NCBI RefSeq assembly: GCF_014773225.1
Contig: NZ_JACXAJ010000001.1
Span: 744,001 to 808,000, forward strand
Origin: Pontibacter aquaedesilientis
GTDB lineage: Bacteria > Bacteroidota > Bacteroidia > Cytophagales > Hymenobacteraceae
Direction of reading: 5' to 3'
DNA length: 64,000 nt
The translations under genes and the position numbers were made by a program. Position 1 is the first letter of the stretch. Each line of letters opens with the position of its first letter. Below are positions 52,803 through 61,610 of the stretch, one piece after another. The notes under the pieces are model-generated. The model saw nothing but the letters and a program-made list of their open reading frames with translations, was not told the DNA's origin and did not search any database.

Positions 52803-53507
52803 ATGAATAGATTAGCACTGGCAGCCGCCATCATTTTGTTGAGCGCTTCTGCTTTGTTTGCCCAGGCCCCTACCCCTCACCCTAAGGTGTTGCCGATGTT
52901 TGGCAAACAGCCAAAGACCGAAGCGCAGCAGAAAGCCGACGAAAAATTCCTAACCAGCTGCGACAAGAACTTCACCAGCCGAACTGAGGCCAGCAACTTT
53001 TTCATGGAACGGGGTTGGGAGTATTTTAACGAAGGGCAGACCGACACGGCCGTATACCGCTTCAATCTGGCCTGGCTCCTGAACCCGGACAATGCCAACA
53101 CTTATTGGGCTTTCGGTCTGGTAGAGCAAGGCAAGGGCAACGCCACAGAGGCGATTGGGATGTATGAGCGGGCGTTGAAATACCAGCCGAAGAACTCCCT
53201 TTTGCTGGCTGACGCAGCATCAGCTTACCTCAACCTGTATGATTCCTCTAAAAAGAAGAAGCACCTGAAGCAGGCCTTCTCTTACCTGGAGCAATCTGTT
53301 GCGGCAGACGCGACTAATGCTTATGCCCTATTCAACCTGTCGAAGGTAAAATACCATCAAAAGAAATACGACGAAGCCTGGGATTATCTGCATCAGAGCC
53401 GTGATATTGATATGCTAACCTTGGACTATAATTTTCTGGCTGATTTAATGGCCCGGATGCCTGATCCGATGGGAATCTTTAAGAACGATACCCAGCAGTC
53501 AAATTAG
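52803..53507 (+). CDS. Exported TPR-repeat protein (paralogue B)
   Basis: 234 residues with a plain signal peptide (ending LFAQ), without the lipobox of its neighbour. Shared pattern with paralogue A: SRTEASNFFMERGWEYFNEGQTDTAVYRFNLAWLLNPDNANTYWAFGLV, then WDYLHQSRDIDM...DPMGIF. Same strand, 84 bases behind it, and 50 bases before the OmpA gene. Confidence 0.75.
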   Translation: MNRLALAAAIILLSASALFAQAPTPHPKVLPMFGKQPKTEAQQKADEKFLTSCDKNFTSRTEASNFFMERGWEYFNEGQTDTAVYRFNLAWLLNPDNANTYWAFGLVEQGKGNATEAIGMYERALKYQPKNSLLLADAASAYLNLYDSSKKKKHLKQAFSYLEQSVAADATNAYALFNLSKVKYHQKKYDEAWDYLHQSRDIDMLTLDYNFLADLMARMPDPMGIFKNDTQQSN

Positions 53508-53557
53508 AAAAGCAGATTGCCCCACAAACACCCTTTTACCAACCTTATTTTATTGAT

Positions 53558-54436
53558 ATGAAGAAGAATATTTACAAAGTCTCCGCCCTGCTACTTGTCG
53601 GAAGTCTTTCGCTTTCCTCCTGCGTGGTTTCCAAAAAGAAATATGATGATTTGATGGCCCGGAAAAATGCGCTTGAAATAGACAAGTCTGGCCTGGAGCA
53701 GGAGAAATCGACGCTGGAGCAGCAGAAGGCAGCCCTGGAAAATGAAAAAGCCAAACTAGAGCAGGAACGCGCTGAACTCGAAAAACAGAAAGCCGAGTAC
53801 CAGCAAAGTTTGCAGCAAGCCTTGAAAGAAGGCAAAGCCCTGGGAGAAACCCTGAACATGAGCAAGTCGCAGATTGATAAACTCAACGCCGACCTGAAAG
53901 CCCGCGAGCAGCGCCTGGCTGAATTGCAGCGCATCCTGGACGACAAAGACAAGGCCGTAAATGCACTTCGCGCCAAAGTGAGCAACGCCTTGCTGGGCTT
54001 CAATGACAAAGACCTGACCGTGAATATCCGAAATGGCAAGGTATACGTGTCGCTGGCAGAGCAGCTACTGTTTAACTCAGGCTCCACAAAAGTAGACCCG
54101 AAAGGTGTAGAAGCTCTGAAGAAGCTGGCCACCGTGCTGAAAGAACAGCAGGATGTGAACGTGGTAGTGGAAGGCCACACAGACGATGTGCCGATCGCTC
54201 GCGGTACGGTAGGCATGCAGGACAATTGGGACCTGAGCGTGCTTCGCGCTACGGAAATTACCCGAATCCTGACGCAATCAGGTGTACAGTCAGAGCGTGT
54301 GACGCCATCCGGACGCAGCCTTTACGTGCCCCTGGACAACGCCAAGACAAAGGAAGCGCGGCAGAAAAATCGCCGTACAGAGATCATCCTGACGCCGAAA
54401 CTGGATGAACTGTTCCAAATACTGGAAAATGCTTAA
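53558..54436 (+). CDS. OmpA-family lipoprotein with long coiled coil
   Basis: 292 residues. Lipobox (LSSC, Cys22), then a Leu/Glu/Gln/Lys coiled coil from about 30 to 140, then the OmpA C-terminal domain (about 165-280: LLFNSGSTKVDPKGVEAL, VEGHTDDVPI, LSVLRATEITRIL, RQKNRRTEII) that binds peptidoglycan. It likely links the outer membrane to the wall. May form a unit with the two TPR genes. Confidence 0.92.
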   Translation: MKKNIYKVSALLLVGSLSLSSCVVSKKKYDDLMARKNALEIDKSGLEQEKSTLEQQKAALENEKAKLEQERAELEKQKAEYQQSLQQALKEGKALGETLNMSKSQIDKLNADLKAREQRLAELQRILDDKDKAVNALRAKVSNALLGFNDKDLTVNIRNGKVYVSLAEQLLFNSGSTKVDPKGVEALKKLATVLKEQQDVNVVVEGHTDDVPIARGTVGMQDNWDLSVLRATEITRILTQSGVQSERVTPSGRSLYVPLDNAKTKEARQKNRRTEIILTPKLDELFQILENA

Positions 54437-54458
54437 GCCCGTTTTGCCTTAAAACAGA

Positions 54459-54493
54459 ATAGCCAGCCCCGAAAGGAGCTGGCTATTTTTTTA
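54459..54493 (+). terminator. Terminator after the OmpA gene
   Basis: Perfect 9-bp stem ATAGCCAGC / GCTGGCTAT with a 10-base loop and T7. Confidence 0.85.
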
Positions 54494-54510
54494 ATACCGG
54501 AAAGTGTACC

Positions 54511-55164
54511 TTATGGCAGTGCCTCAGGTTCTGTTATACCTGTGAGTGGCGTCGCAACTACAAGTGGCTGCGGTTGGGGTAAAAATCTTTGGAATAAAGG
54601 CAACAGGATGAAATACAGACCTATACCTGCAGGTATAGCCAGCAGAGCCCATGCCGAAACAGCCGCCAGGTTTGCCAACCATAGTTTGTTGAGGGCAGCA
54701 AGCCAGTCCAGTTTGAACATGGCGATCATTTCATCGAGCGAGAATTTCAGCTCATCGAGTCCGAACATAGAAATGCCTGCCTTGACAAAAGGTATAATAA
54801 GCAGTAATTGGAGCGGTTGCACCAGGTAGCTCACCAATACCGTAGCGGCAATATTCAGACGGAAGCGGGCAGCAAGTGCCGTGCCCACTATCGTTGTGAT
54901 GCCCAGAGCCGGTAACACCCCAACTACAGATCCAAGCGCAACCGTAACAGCCAGTTTGTGCGGTGTCATGCCTTGCCGTAGCAGGTTTAACACAGGTTGC
55001 GCAATACGGCGCCTGAAAAATGAGGTGAAAATGGTAGAAGACAAACCTTGACTAAACTCTAAATGAGTGAAAAAACAGGAAACGATGAAAAACTCTTTCA
55101 AACTGGAAGACGCCACGAAGTGCCAAACAGTTGCAAACTGCCCAACATAAATTATGCCATGCAT
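54511..55164 (-). CDS. DUF2062 membrane protein
   Basis: 217 residues if the first ATG (55164) is used. Relatives usually begin near FFRRRIAQPVLNLLRQGMTPHKL, so the start may be the TTG at 55044 with 177 residues. DUF2062 core: ALGSVVGVLPALGITTIVGTALAARFRLN, then hydrophobic helices LVQPLQLLLIIPF and AVSAWALLAIPAGIGLYFI. Function unknown. Confidence 0.72.
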   Translation of the reverse strand: MHGIIYVGQFATVWHFVASSSLKEFFIVSCFFTHLEFSQGLSSTIFTSFFRRRIAQPVLNLLRQGMTPHKLAVTVALGSVVGVLPALGITTIVGTALAARFRLNIAATVLVSYLVQPLQLLLIIPFVKAGISMFGLDELKFSLDEMIAMFKLDWLAALNKLWLANLAAVSAWALLAIPAGIGLYFILLPLFQRFLPQPQPLVVATPLTGITEPEALP

Positions 55165-55364
55165 TTTACCTTCTTTGATACAATCTATTCAGTAAAGTAA
55201 CCTGCCTATCAGAACATTGTTTTATGGGGTAGCTATAAACACAACTTGGATATTCAAACCGTCAAGATCATCACTTCAATTAAGAGGCAAGTATCCGAAA
55301 GTCCTGCAGTAGCTACCTCTTAAATAACAAGCCATACCTGAAGGCTGTCGTTATCTGTACATCA

Positions 55365-56468
55365 CTATTTTTTTATTCTAAAAAAGTGCAGGATTTTGTC
55401 GAGAGTCAAGGCATGTTCTTCAGTGCCTTCCGTGCCCAACAGGTAGGAATATGAATTCATTCGCTCGTTGAAGTCGCAATAAATCTTGAACATGCCCAGC
55501 AAAGGCACGGCCACAAACATGCCGGGCAAACCCCAAATCATGCCACCCACGATAATACTCAATATAGTAAACATAGGATTGATGTTCACACGACTGCCCG
55601 TAATGTTGGGTGTCAGAATATTGTTCTCTGTGAACTGCACCACCAGGAAGAATAAAAGAACAGCAAGCGTTTTCTGGGGATCACCCTGCACAATTAAGGT
55701 ATAAAATAGAGGGATTGCCCCTCCAATGAGTGTTCCAAAATAAGGTATAAAGTTAATAAAGGCAGAAATAACTCCCAGAAGAATGGCGTACTCAACGCCT
55801 ATCAGTAGCAGCCCTATCGAGTTAATAAAGCATAGTATCAGTATCACGATTACCACCCCTCCCATATAGCGAATGGTTACCTGCGATAACTCATCAATAA
55901 TTGCCTTCGTCTTTTCTTTTCGGTAAGGCGACACGGCCCTCAGAATGAAGGCTTCAAATTTATTGCGATAATATAGCATCAGGAACATGTAAACCGGTAT
56001 CAGGGCTAATTTGGTAAGAGTGCTGGTTGTGGCCAATAAAACCTCGGCAATGGCAGAGCCAATGAGGTCAAAAAAATTACTGACCTGCATGCGCAACCAA
56101 CGTTCATTGGCATGATTGTTATCGCCCAGCTTCTGATCGATCATGACTTGCAAGCGATCAATATTCAATAATGCCTTATCTTTTAGGTCGGGGAAATCAG
56201 TTAAAAAAACAGAGAGTTGTTTGTAGAGGAGGATCAACAGCCCGGCAAAAAGTGCCACCGTCATGACGATCGTCACAATATTGGCCAGTATCCGGGGAAC
56301 ACCCCAGTTCTCCATCCGCTTTACGATCGGGTATAGCAGATAGGAAAATAACAGCGCAATTACCAATGGGTATAGAAACTCCCGAGCCTCTACCAATACA
56401 AAAACCAGCAAAACCAGAAATAAAAGCCAAAAAGTTAATCGCTTTACAAACTTTAAATCTTTGCCCAT
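55365..56468 (-). CDS. AI-2E family transporter (PF01594)
   Basis: 367 residues from ATG 56468; a TTG at 56519 would add 17 residues. About eight helices and the long middle loop of the AI-2E family (DLKDKALLNIDRLQVMIDQKLGD), GVEYAILLGVISAFINFIPYFGTLIGGAIP and GLPGMFVAVPLLGMFKI. Members export varied substrates; AI-2 itself is not implied. Confidence 0.88.
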   Translation of the reverse strand: MGKDLKFVKRLTFWLLFLVLLVFVLVEAREFLYPLVIALLFSYLLYPIVKRMENWGVPRILANIVTIVMTVALFAGLLILLYKQLSVFLTDFPDLKDKALLNIDRLQVMIDQKLGDNNHANERWLRMQVSNFFDLIGSAIAEVLLATTSTLTKLALIPVYMFLMLYYRNKFEAFILRAVSPYRKEKTKAIIDELSQVTIRYMGGVVIVILILCFINSIGLLLIGVEYAILLGVISAFINFIPYFGTLIGGAIPLFYTLIVQGDPQKTLAVLLFFLVVQFTENNILTPNITGSRVNINPMFTILSIIVGGMIWGLPGMFVAVPLLGMFKIYCDFNERMNSYSYLLGTEGTEEHALTLDKILHFFRIKK

Positions 56469-56580
56469 AGTCTTCTTACTTCCAAAATAACTGAAAGGGT
56501 ATATTTTAGTATCAGGCAACTAGACACAATAGGTATAAGACTACAGGTTGAATGTAAAGGGCTTGGTTGAGTAGGAATGA

Positions 56581-56615
56581 TTTGAAGTAAACCGGTGTTA
56601 AAATCCGTACCTTTG
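56581..56615 (+). promoter_or_regulatory. Probable promoter of the dbpA-like gene
   Basis: TTTG at 56581-56584 and TACCTTTG at 56608-56615 match the -33 and -7 elements, though the 23-base gap is a little long. ATG follows at 56636. Confidence 0.5.
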
Positions 56616-56635
56616 CAATTCACACACGCTTTTTT

Positions 56636-58015
56636 ATGTCAACTTTCGCTGATTTCAACCTCTCTCCCGCCCTGGTACAACGTCTGGATGAGATGAGTTT
56701 CCATACGCCTACGCTTATACAACAGGCCGCTATACCACTATTGCTAAAGGGGCAGGACGTAGCCGGTCAGGCAGAGACAGGCAGCGGGAAGACGGCGGCC
56801 TACGGATTGCCACTTTTGCAGCAAATTGACACAGACAAGCAATATGTGCAGGCGCTTATATTGGTACCGACCCGCGAATTGGCCGTGCAGGTACGGCATG
56901 AACTAAAGCAACTGGCACAACAGGTCAACAATTTAAAAATCAGCGCATTTTATGGAGGGCATTCCTTCTCGCAGGAACGAGCTTCATTGGCTTTCCCGCC
57001 ACAGGTACTGGTTGGCACACCGGGCCGCCTCACAGACCACCTCTACCGCCAAACTCTGGATCTGAGTGGCGTAAAGCAACTGGTACTGGATGAGGCGGAC
57101 AAACTGCTGGAGATGGGTTTTGCGGATGAGATTGATCAGATAATGCAAGCTTTGCCTGCCAAACGGCAATCCGTACTTTTCTCGGCCACCATGCCCGACC
57201 CGGTTAAACAGCTGATCAGCGATTCGTTAAAAAATCCGCAGTTTGTGCAAGTGTCACCACACGCTATACCTGATCAGGTGAAGCTGATAGGTATAAAAGT
57301 AACCCAGCCAGAAAAGCAGCAAGCCCTCATCCACCTGCTGCAAGGTATAGACCCAGCCGGTACAGTTGTGTTTTGCAATACACGGGGTGCTTCCGACGAT
57401 GTGGCTGCCATGCTCGCCAATCACGGATTCGGAGCGCGGGCTTTGCATGGCGGTATGGAGCAGCAGGACCGCGATAAGGTGATGACGTTGTTCCGAAACG
57501 GAACCACCCAGGTATTAGCAGCCACCGATCTGGCAGCACGTGGATTGGACATCGCAGCCCTTCATACAATTATACATTATGAGTTGCCCGACGATGAAGC
57601 AGCATACCTGCACCGAAGCGGGCGAACCGGCAGAGCCGGCCGAAGCGGCGTGGTATATACCATGGCGACGCAGCGGGACGAGAAAGTACTCAGAGAATGG
57701 GGTTTGGTGCGTATGGACGAATGGTTGTCTGCAGATGCGCTGGCCACACGAGCAAGCGAGGCTAAGCCGGAGGTGACAGAAGCTTTTACCACCTTGCACA
57801 TCAACGCCGGCCGTAAAGACAAACTGAGCCCGCGTGACATTGTGGGGGCGCTTATTGCAGCCGCAGGATTAAAGGCAGATCAGATCGGGCGTATAGAGGT
57901 GCAGGACAAGGCCAGTTTTGTGGCGATCCCTGCCAGCCAGGCAAACCAAATCGTAGAGGCCCTCGCAACCGGAAAGATCAAAGGCAGAAAATTCAGGGTA
58001 AGCCTACTGAAATAA
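56636..58015 (+). CDS. dbpA: ATP-dependent RNA helicase DbpA-like
   Basis: 459 residues, the length of DbpA. All DEAD-box motifs: AETGSGKT, PTRELAVQV, DEADKLLEMGF, SAT, ARGLDIAALHTIIHYE, HRSGRTGRAG. The C-terminal 70 residues fit the DbpA RNA-binding domain (LHINAGRKDKLSPRDIVGALIAAAGL...). DbpA acts on 23S rRNA hairpin 92 in 50S assembly. No RGG tail, unlike the helicase at 35-37 kb. Confidence 0.9.
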   Translation: MSTFADFNLSPALVQRLDEMSFHTPTLIQQAAIPLLLKGQDVAGQAETGSGKTAAYGLPLLQQIDTDKQYVQALILVPTRELAVQVRHELKQLAQQVNNLKISAFYGGHSFSQERASLAFPPQVLVGTPGRLTDHLYRQTLDLSGVKQLVLDEADKLLEMGFADEIDQIMQALPAKRQSVLFSATMPDPVKQLISDSLKNPQFVQVSPHAIPDQVKLIGIKVTQPEKQQALIHLLQGIDPAGTVVFCNTRGASDDVAAMLANHGFGARALHGGMEQQDRDKVMTLFRNGTTQVLAATDLAARGLDIAALHTIIHYELPDDEAAYLHRSGRTGRAGRSGVVYTMATQRDEKVLREWGLVRMDEWLSADALATRASEAKPEVTEAFTTLHINAGRKDKLSPRDIVGALIAAAGLKADQIGRIEVQDKASFVAIPASQANQIVEALATGKIKGRKFRVSLLK

Positions 58016-58062
58016 GGTATAGGAACAGTAGCAAGCATCACTTAAGGTATAGGTATACAAAA

Positions 58063-58098
58063 AGCCGGTACTCACTGCATTTGCAGCCGATACCGGCT
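58063..58098 (+). terminator. Possible terminator after dbpA
   Basis: 8-bp stem AGCCGGTA / TACCGGCT with a 20-base loop that has its own GCA pairs; weak T run. Confidence 0.45.
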
Positions 58099-58117
58099 AT
58101 TTCGTATCTTGAGCAGG

Positions 58118-58399
58118 TTAGCGCTGGTTTTTTGTCTCTTTTCCAGATTCAGCTTTGGAAGCCTCTGGTTTAGCGCAGCAAGATTTTACGGGAGTTTTAC
58201 CCGCTTCAGAAGTCGTGCCTGCAGTAGCCGTCATGTGGCAGCTTTCATCCTTTGCAGCGGCTTTTTTTCCTTTCTTGGTTTTTCCATTTTTGTCGGTGTG
58301 CTCCATGGTGCATTTACCGCCTTCGCAGGCCAGGGCTGGTGTGGCTATACCTGCACCAGCAAATCCTGACAGTGCCAATGCCAATACAATTTTTTTCAT
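58118..58399 (-). CDS. Small exported Cys/Lys-rich protein
   Basis: 93 residues from ATG 58399, which gives a clean signal peptide (ending PALA). The mature part is Lys-rich with CEGGKCTMEH, ESCHM and KSCCAKP, Cys/His/Met groups that could hold metal such as copper. No family recognised; metal binding is a guess from composition. Confidence 0.7.
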   Translation of the reverse strand: MKKIVLALALSGFAGAGIATPALACEGGKCTMEHTDKNGKTKKGKKAAAKDESCHMTATAGTTSEAGKTPVKSCCAKPEASKAESGKETKNQR

Positions 58400-58509
58400 T
58401 CGGTAGGTTTTAATATTGTTAAAACAGAAAATGTCCGTATGCTGTTGTGTGAGTAAATATACAAGAAGTATCAAAAGTCTGAAATGACTGTTATCATTTT
58501 ATTAAACCC

Positions 58510-60765
58510 TTGAGCCACAGATCCAGCAGTTTTCTTGTCCTTGCCGTTATCGGCATTCTCACGGCGCTGAGTATTTTTTTCGCATCTCGCCTACGATTCG
58601 ATTATAACTTCGATAATTTCTTTCCCAAGGGTGATCCGGACCTGGCCTACTACCTGAGCTACCGCGATAAGTTTGGAAACGACAACGACTACCTGCTCAT
58701 CGGGCTCGACAATGGCTCCAGCATATTTGACCAGGATTTCCTGACCCGGGTCGACAGCCTGACACGATTTATGCAACGCCAACCGCACGTGGAATCGGTA
58801 CTCTCTCCTACCACGGTCAAAAGCCCGATCGTGGAGCAGTTTGGTTATTTCGAGATTCCCTACCTGCATGTGTCCGAACCCGAGCGTTATACCTTGGATT
58901 CGGCCATGATCTACAGTAGCCGAGAATTGGTCGGAACGCTCTTTTCGGAAGACGCCACGGCCGTTTCGCTGTTTGTGCAAACCAGCGACGACCTGAGCAA
59001 AGGAGCCAGCGATACGCTGATTGCGGCCATGTATCAACAGTTGGAGCACCTTAAACTGAGTCGAAACCACGTGGCTGGCAAAGCCCTGGCACAGGCTGTT
59101 TTCATCGAAAAAATGAAGATCGAACTGGCCGTGTTCATGTCAGCGTCCATTGTGCTGGTCATTGTGTTTCTCTGGGTTGCCTTCCGTACAGCCTGGGGTG
59201 TGCTTGTACCTTTGGTGGTGGTGCTGTTGTCTGTTGTCTGGAGTCTCGGGGTGATGGGCCTGTTCGATAAACCGATCGATATCATGACGGTGCTGCTGCC
59301 GACCATTATGTTTGTGGTGGGTATGTCAGACGTCATCCACATTATGTCGCGCTACATCACCGAGATTGGCCAGGGCGCCACCAAGATACAGGCGCTGCGA
59401 ACCACGCTACGGGAAGTAGGCCTGGCCACCTTGCTGACCTCCCTGACAACCTCCGTGGGTTTCCTGACCCTCCTGACCACTTCCATTGTGCCGATCCGGG
59501 AGTTTGGAGTATTCACGGCTATATCGATTTTCCTGGCGTTTATCCTGGCTTTTACAGTGCTCCCGGCTATCCTGCTTCTGATCAAGAGACCCAACCCACA
59601 ACGTGCCCGGCGAATTGACATTTCCTGGCCCCTCCTGTTGCGCCGCCTCTATGGGTTTGTCTTGCGCAAGCCCAAACCGATTCTTTATGCCAGTATGGCC
59701 ATTGTGCTGGTATCCATGATGGGCATCAGCCTGATACGGGTAGATACCACTTTGCTCGAAGACCTGGGGGACGATGACCCGGTGATCAAGGATTTTCAGT
59801 ACTTTGAAGACAAGTTCTCAGGCGTCCGTCCTTTTGAGTTGCACCTGATCGCCGGGCCCGGTAAAACCATGAATGACCTGGAAGTGCTACAGGAAGTCAA
59901 TAAGATCGAGACATACCTTTACCAGGATTATGGCCTGAACTTCATCACTTCCCCGGCAACGGTGGTGCGCACCATCAACCGGGCGCTGAACGGCGGCCTG
60001 AACAATTACTATACCTTGCCGGAAAGTCCGCTAGGTATGCAACAAGTGAAACGGCGGTTAGACACGTTCAACAAACGGAGTGAACTACGGTCGGTGGTGA
60101 CGAATGACCAACAGGAAGGACGGTTGGCGGGCAAAATGACGGATGTGGGGAGCGTGAGAGCCGCCGAACTCAATGACTCACTGGAGTTGTTCATTGACCA
60201 ATACATCAATCCCGCGCTTTTGCAAACCCGGCTTACAGGCAGCGCCGTCATGCTCGACAAGAACAATGAGTATGTAGTTAGCAACATGATGCAGGGCTTG
60301 CTCATCGCCTTTCTGGTCGTAGCCCTGTTGGTTGGGATCATCTTCCGTTCGTTGCGCATGGTCGCCATTTCTCTTGTTCCGAATATCATTCCGTTGCTGA
60401 TGATCGGGGGCATCATGGGCTTCCTGGGAATCAACATGACCGTTTCTGTCTCGATCATCTTCACCATCGCTTTTGGCATCGCCGTCGACGACACCATCCA
60501 TTTCCTAGGTAAACTAAAGCTGGAATTGCAACAGGGTAAGTCGTTGCCATATGCCATCAAACGGACGATCATATCAGCCGGGCAAGCCATTATTATTACC
60601 TCCTGCATACTGGTTGCCGGCTTCCTGACCCTTGTGCTGTCCTCGTTTGACGGGACCTTTTATGTAGGGGTGTTTGTGAGCCTGACCTTGCTCTTTGCGG
60701 TAGCGGCCGACCTGCTGCTATTGCCCGTTCTCATCCTCTTTTTTTACAAACCGGCTCGAAAATAA
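58510..60765 (+). CDS. RND-superfamily exporter (MMPL-like)
   Basis: 751 residues, starting at TTG 58510 as no ATG fits. Two halves, each one helix, a periplasmic loop and a five- to six-helix bundle: first (VFMSASIVLVIVFLWVAF ... VGMSDVIHIMSRY) and second (IAFLVVALLVGIIF ... FGIAVDDTIHFLGKL). Motif FDYNFDNFFPKGDPD opens the first loop. Such exporters move lipids or hydrophobic compounds; substrate unknown. Confidence 0.88.
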   Translation: MSHRSSSFLVLAVIGILTALSIFFASRLRFDYNFDNFFPKGDPDLAYYLSYRDKFGNDNDYLLIGLDNGSSIFDQDFLTRVDSLTRFMQRQPHVESVLSPTTVKSPIVEQFGYFEIPYLHVSEPERYTLDSAMIYSSRELVGTLFSEDATAVSLFVQTSDDLSKGASDTLIAAMYQQLEHLKLSRNHVAGKALAQAVFIEKMKIELAVFMSASIVLVIVFLWVAFRTAWGVLVPLVVVLLSVVWSLGVMGLFDKPIDIMTVLLPTIMFVVGMSDVIHIMSRYITEIGQGATKIQALRTTLREVGLATLLTSLTTSVGFLTLLTTSIVPIREFGVFTAISIFLAFILAFTVLPAILLLIKRPNPQRARRIDISWPLLLRRLYGFVLRKPKPILYASMAIVLVSMMGISLIRVDTTLLEDLGDDDPVIKDFQYFEDKFSGVRPFELHLIAGPGKTMNDLEVLQEVNKIETYLYQDYGLNFITSPATVVRTINRALNGGLNNYYTLPESPLGMQQVKRRLDTFNKRSELRSVVTNDQQEGRLAGKMTDVGSVRAAELNDSLELFIDQYINPALLQTRLTGSAVMLDKNNEYVVSNMMQGLLIAFLVVALLVGIIFRSLRMVAISLVPNIIPLLMIGGIMGFLGINMTVSVSIIFTIAFGIAVDDTIHFLGKLKLELQQGKSLPYAIKRTIISAGQAIIITSCILVAGFLTLVLSSFDGTFYVGVFVSLTLLFAVAADLLLLPVLILFFYKPARK

Positions 60766-60826
60766 ATTGCGCCTATTCCAATAAGGATGCCCATATTTGC
60801 GTGTTAAAAGTATAGCAACTCTTTTT

Positions 60827-61417
60827 ATGATGAAGAAGAAACTACTGGCAATGTTCTTTTGCTGCCTTTGGTTTGTGGGGACTCAGGCACAGGAACAATC
60901 GCAAACTCCGCCTCAGGATGACAAATTAACCCGACTGATGAGCGATCGTGAGCAGCTCATACTCGAATACCAATACTACAGCCAACAGAACAGCAATTTC
61001 TGGGGCAAGCAGTCCAAAAAAGACCTGCTCAACATCATCGATACGTTGAAGGAAATCATCCGAAAGGACTCTGAACTGATAGCGGCCGTGAAGGAAGCCA
61101 GCGTGCGCAAAATTGCCCAAAGCACAGTAGAGAATCAGCGTGCCGGCAAACAGATACAGCAGGATGAGCGCCTGATCAACAGTCAGATAGCTGACTTACA
61201 GGGCCAGATCAGCACTTTGCAGAGTCAGGCTAAAAAACGGGAACGCGTGATTCTGGACTTACAGGAGCAACTCAAAGGAACAGACGAGGTGCGCTACGGA
61301 AAGGACCGCGTGATTGCCGTGATGAGTGTATTGGCTTTTGTGCTTTTCCTCTACGCCGTGTTCCTGCAGATTCGCTTGAGCAGAAAACCTGCTACCAAAA
61401 AACGCAAGAAAGCGTAA
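60827..61417 (+). CDS. Exported coiled-coil protein with C-terminal membrane anchor
   Basis: 196 residues from ATG 60827. Signal peptide (ending TQAQ), a long coiled coil (about 25-155, rich in Gln/Glu/Lys), one hydrophobic helix (VIAVMSVLAFVLFLYAVFLQI) and a basic end KPATKKRKKA. No family recognised. It follows the RND gene by 61 bases and may be its partner. Confidence 0.7.
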   Translation: MMKKKLLAMFFCCLWFVGTQAQEQSQTPPQDDKLTRLMSDREQLILEYQYYSQQNSNFWGKQSKKDLLNIIDTLKEIIRKDSELIAAVKEASVRKIAQSTVENQRAGKQIQQDERLINSQIADLQGQISTLQSQAKKRERVILDLQEQLKGTDEVRYGKDRVIAVMSVLAFVLFLYAVFLQIRLSRKPATKKRKKA

Positions 61418-61510
61418 GGCTCTAGAGCTGCTGCTTATATACCAACCAGACAAGGGTTAGCGTAATAGCGGATTTGTTTAGGTATAGGCTGGAATTAATT
61501 AAAGCACAAT

Positions 61511-61600
61511 TTTTGTTATGAAACGATGCCTCTAACGGAGGTATGATGTTTATAACAAAAGCGATTTCAAAGGCTGGCGCTTAAAACCAGCCTTTCTTTT
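61511..61600 (+). promoter_or_regulatory. Structured leader of the UPF1-like helicase gene
   Basis: Inverted repeat TTTTGTTAT-g-AAAC (61511-61524) and GTTTATAACAAAA (61548-61560), 13 bp with one bulge, holds an inner CCTC/GAGG pair. Right after it comes a terminator-like stem AAAGGCTGG (61569-61577) / CCAGCCTTT (61587-61595) with CTTTT, 11 bases before the ATG at 61611. Attenuation is inferred. Confidence 0.6.
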
Positions 61601-61610
61601 TGGACAACGA

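Noticed and set aside
54511-58399. Genomic island by composition
   Set aside because: Base composition and AGGTATA density match the rest of the host region.
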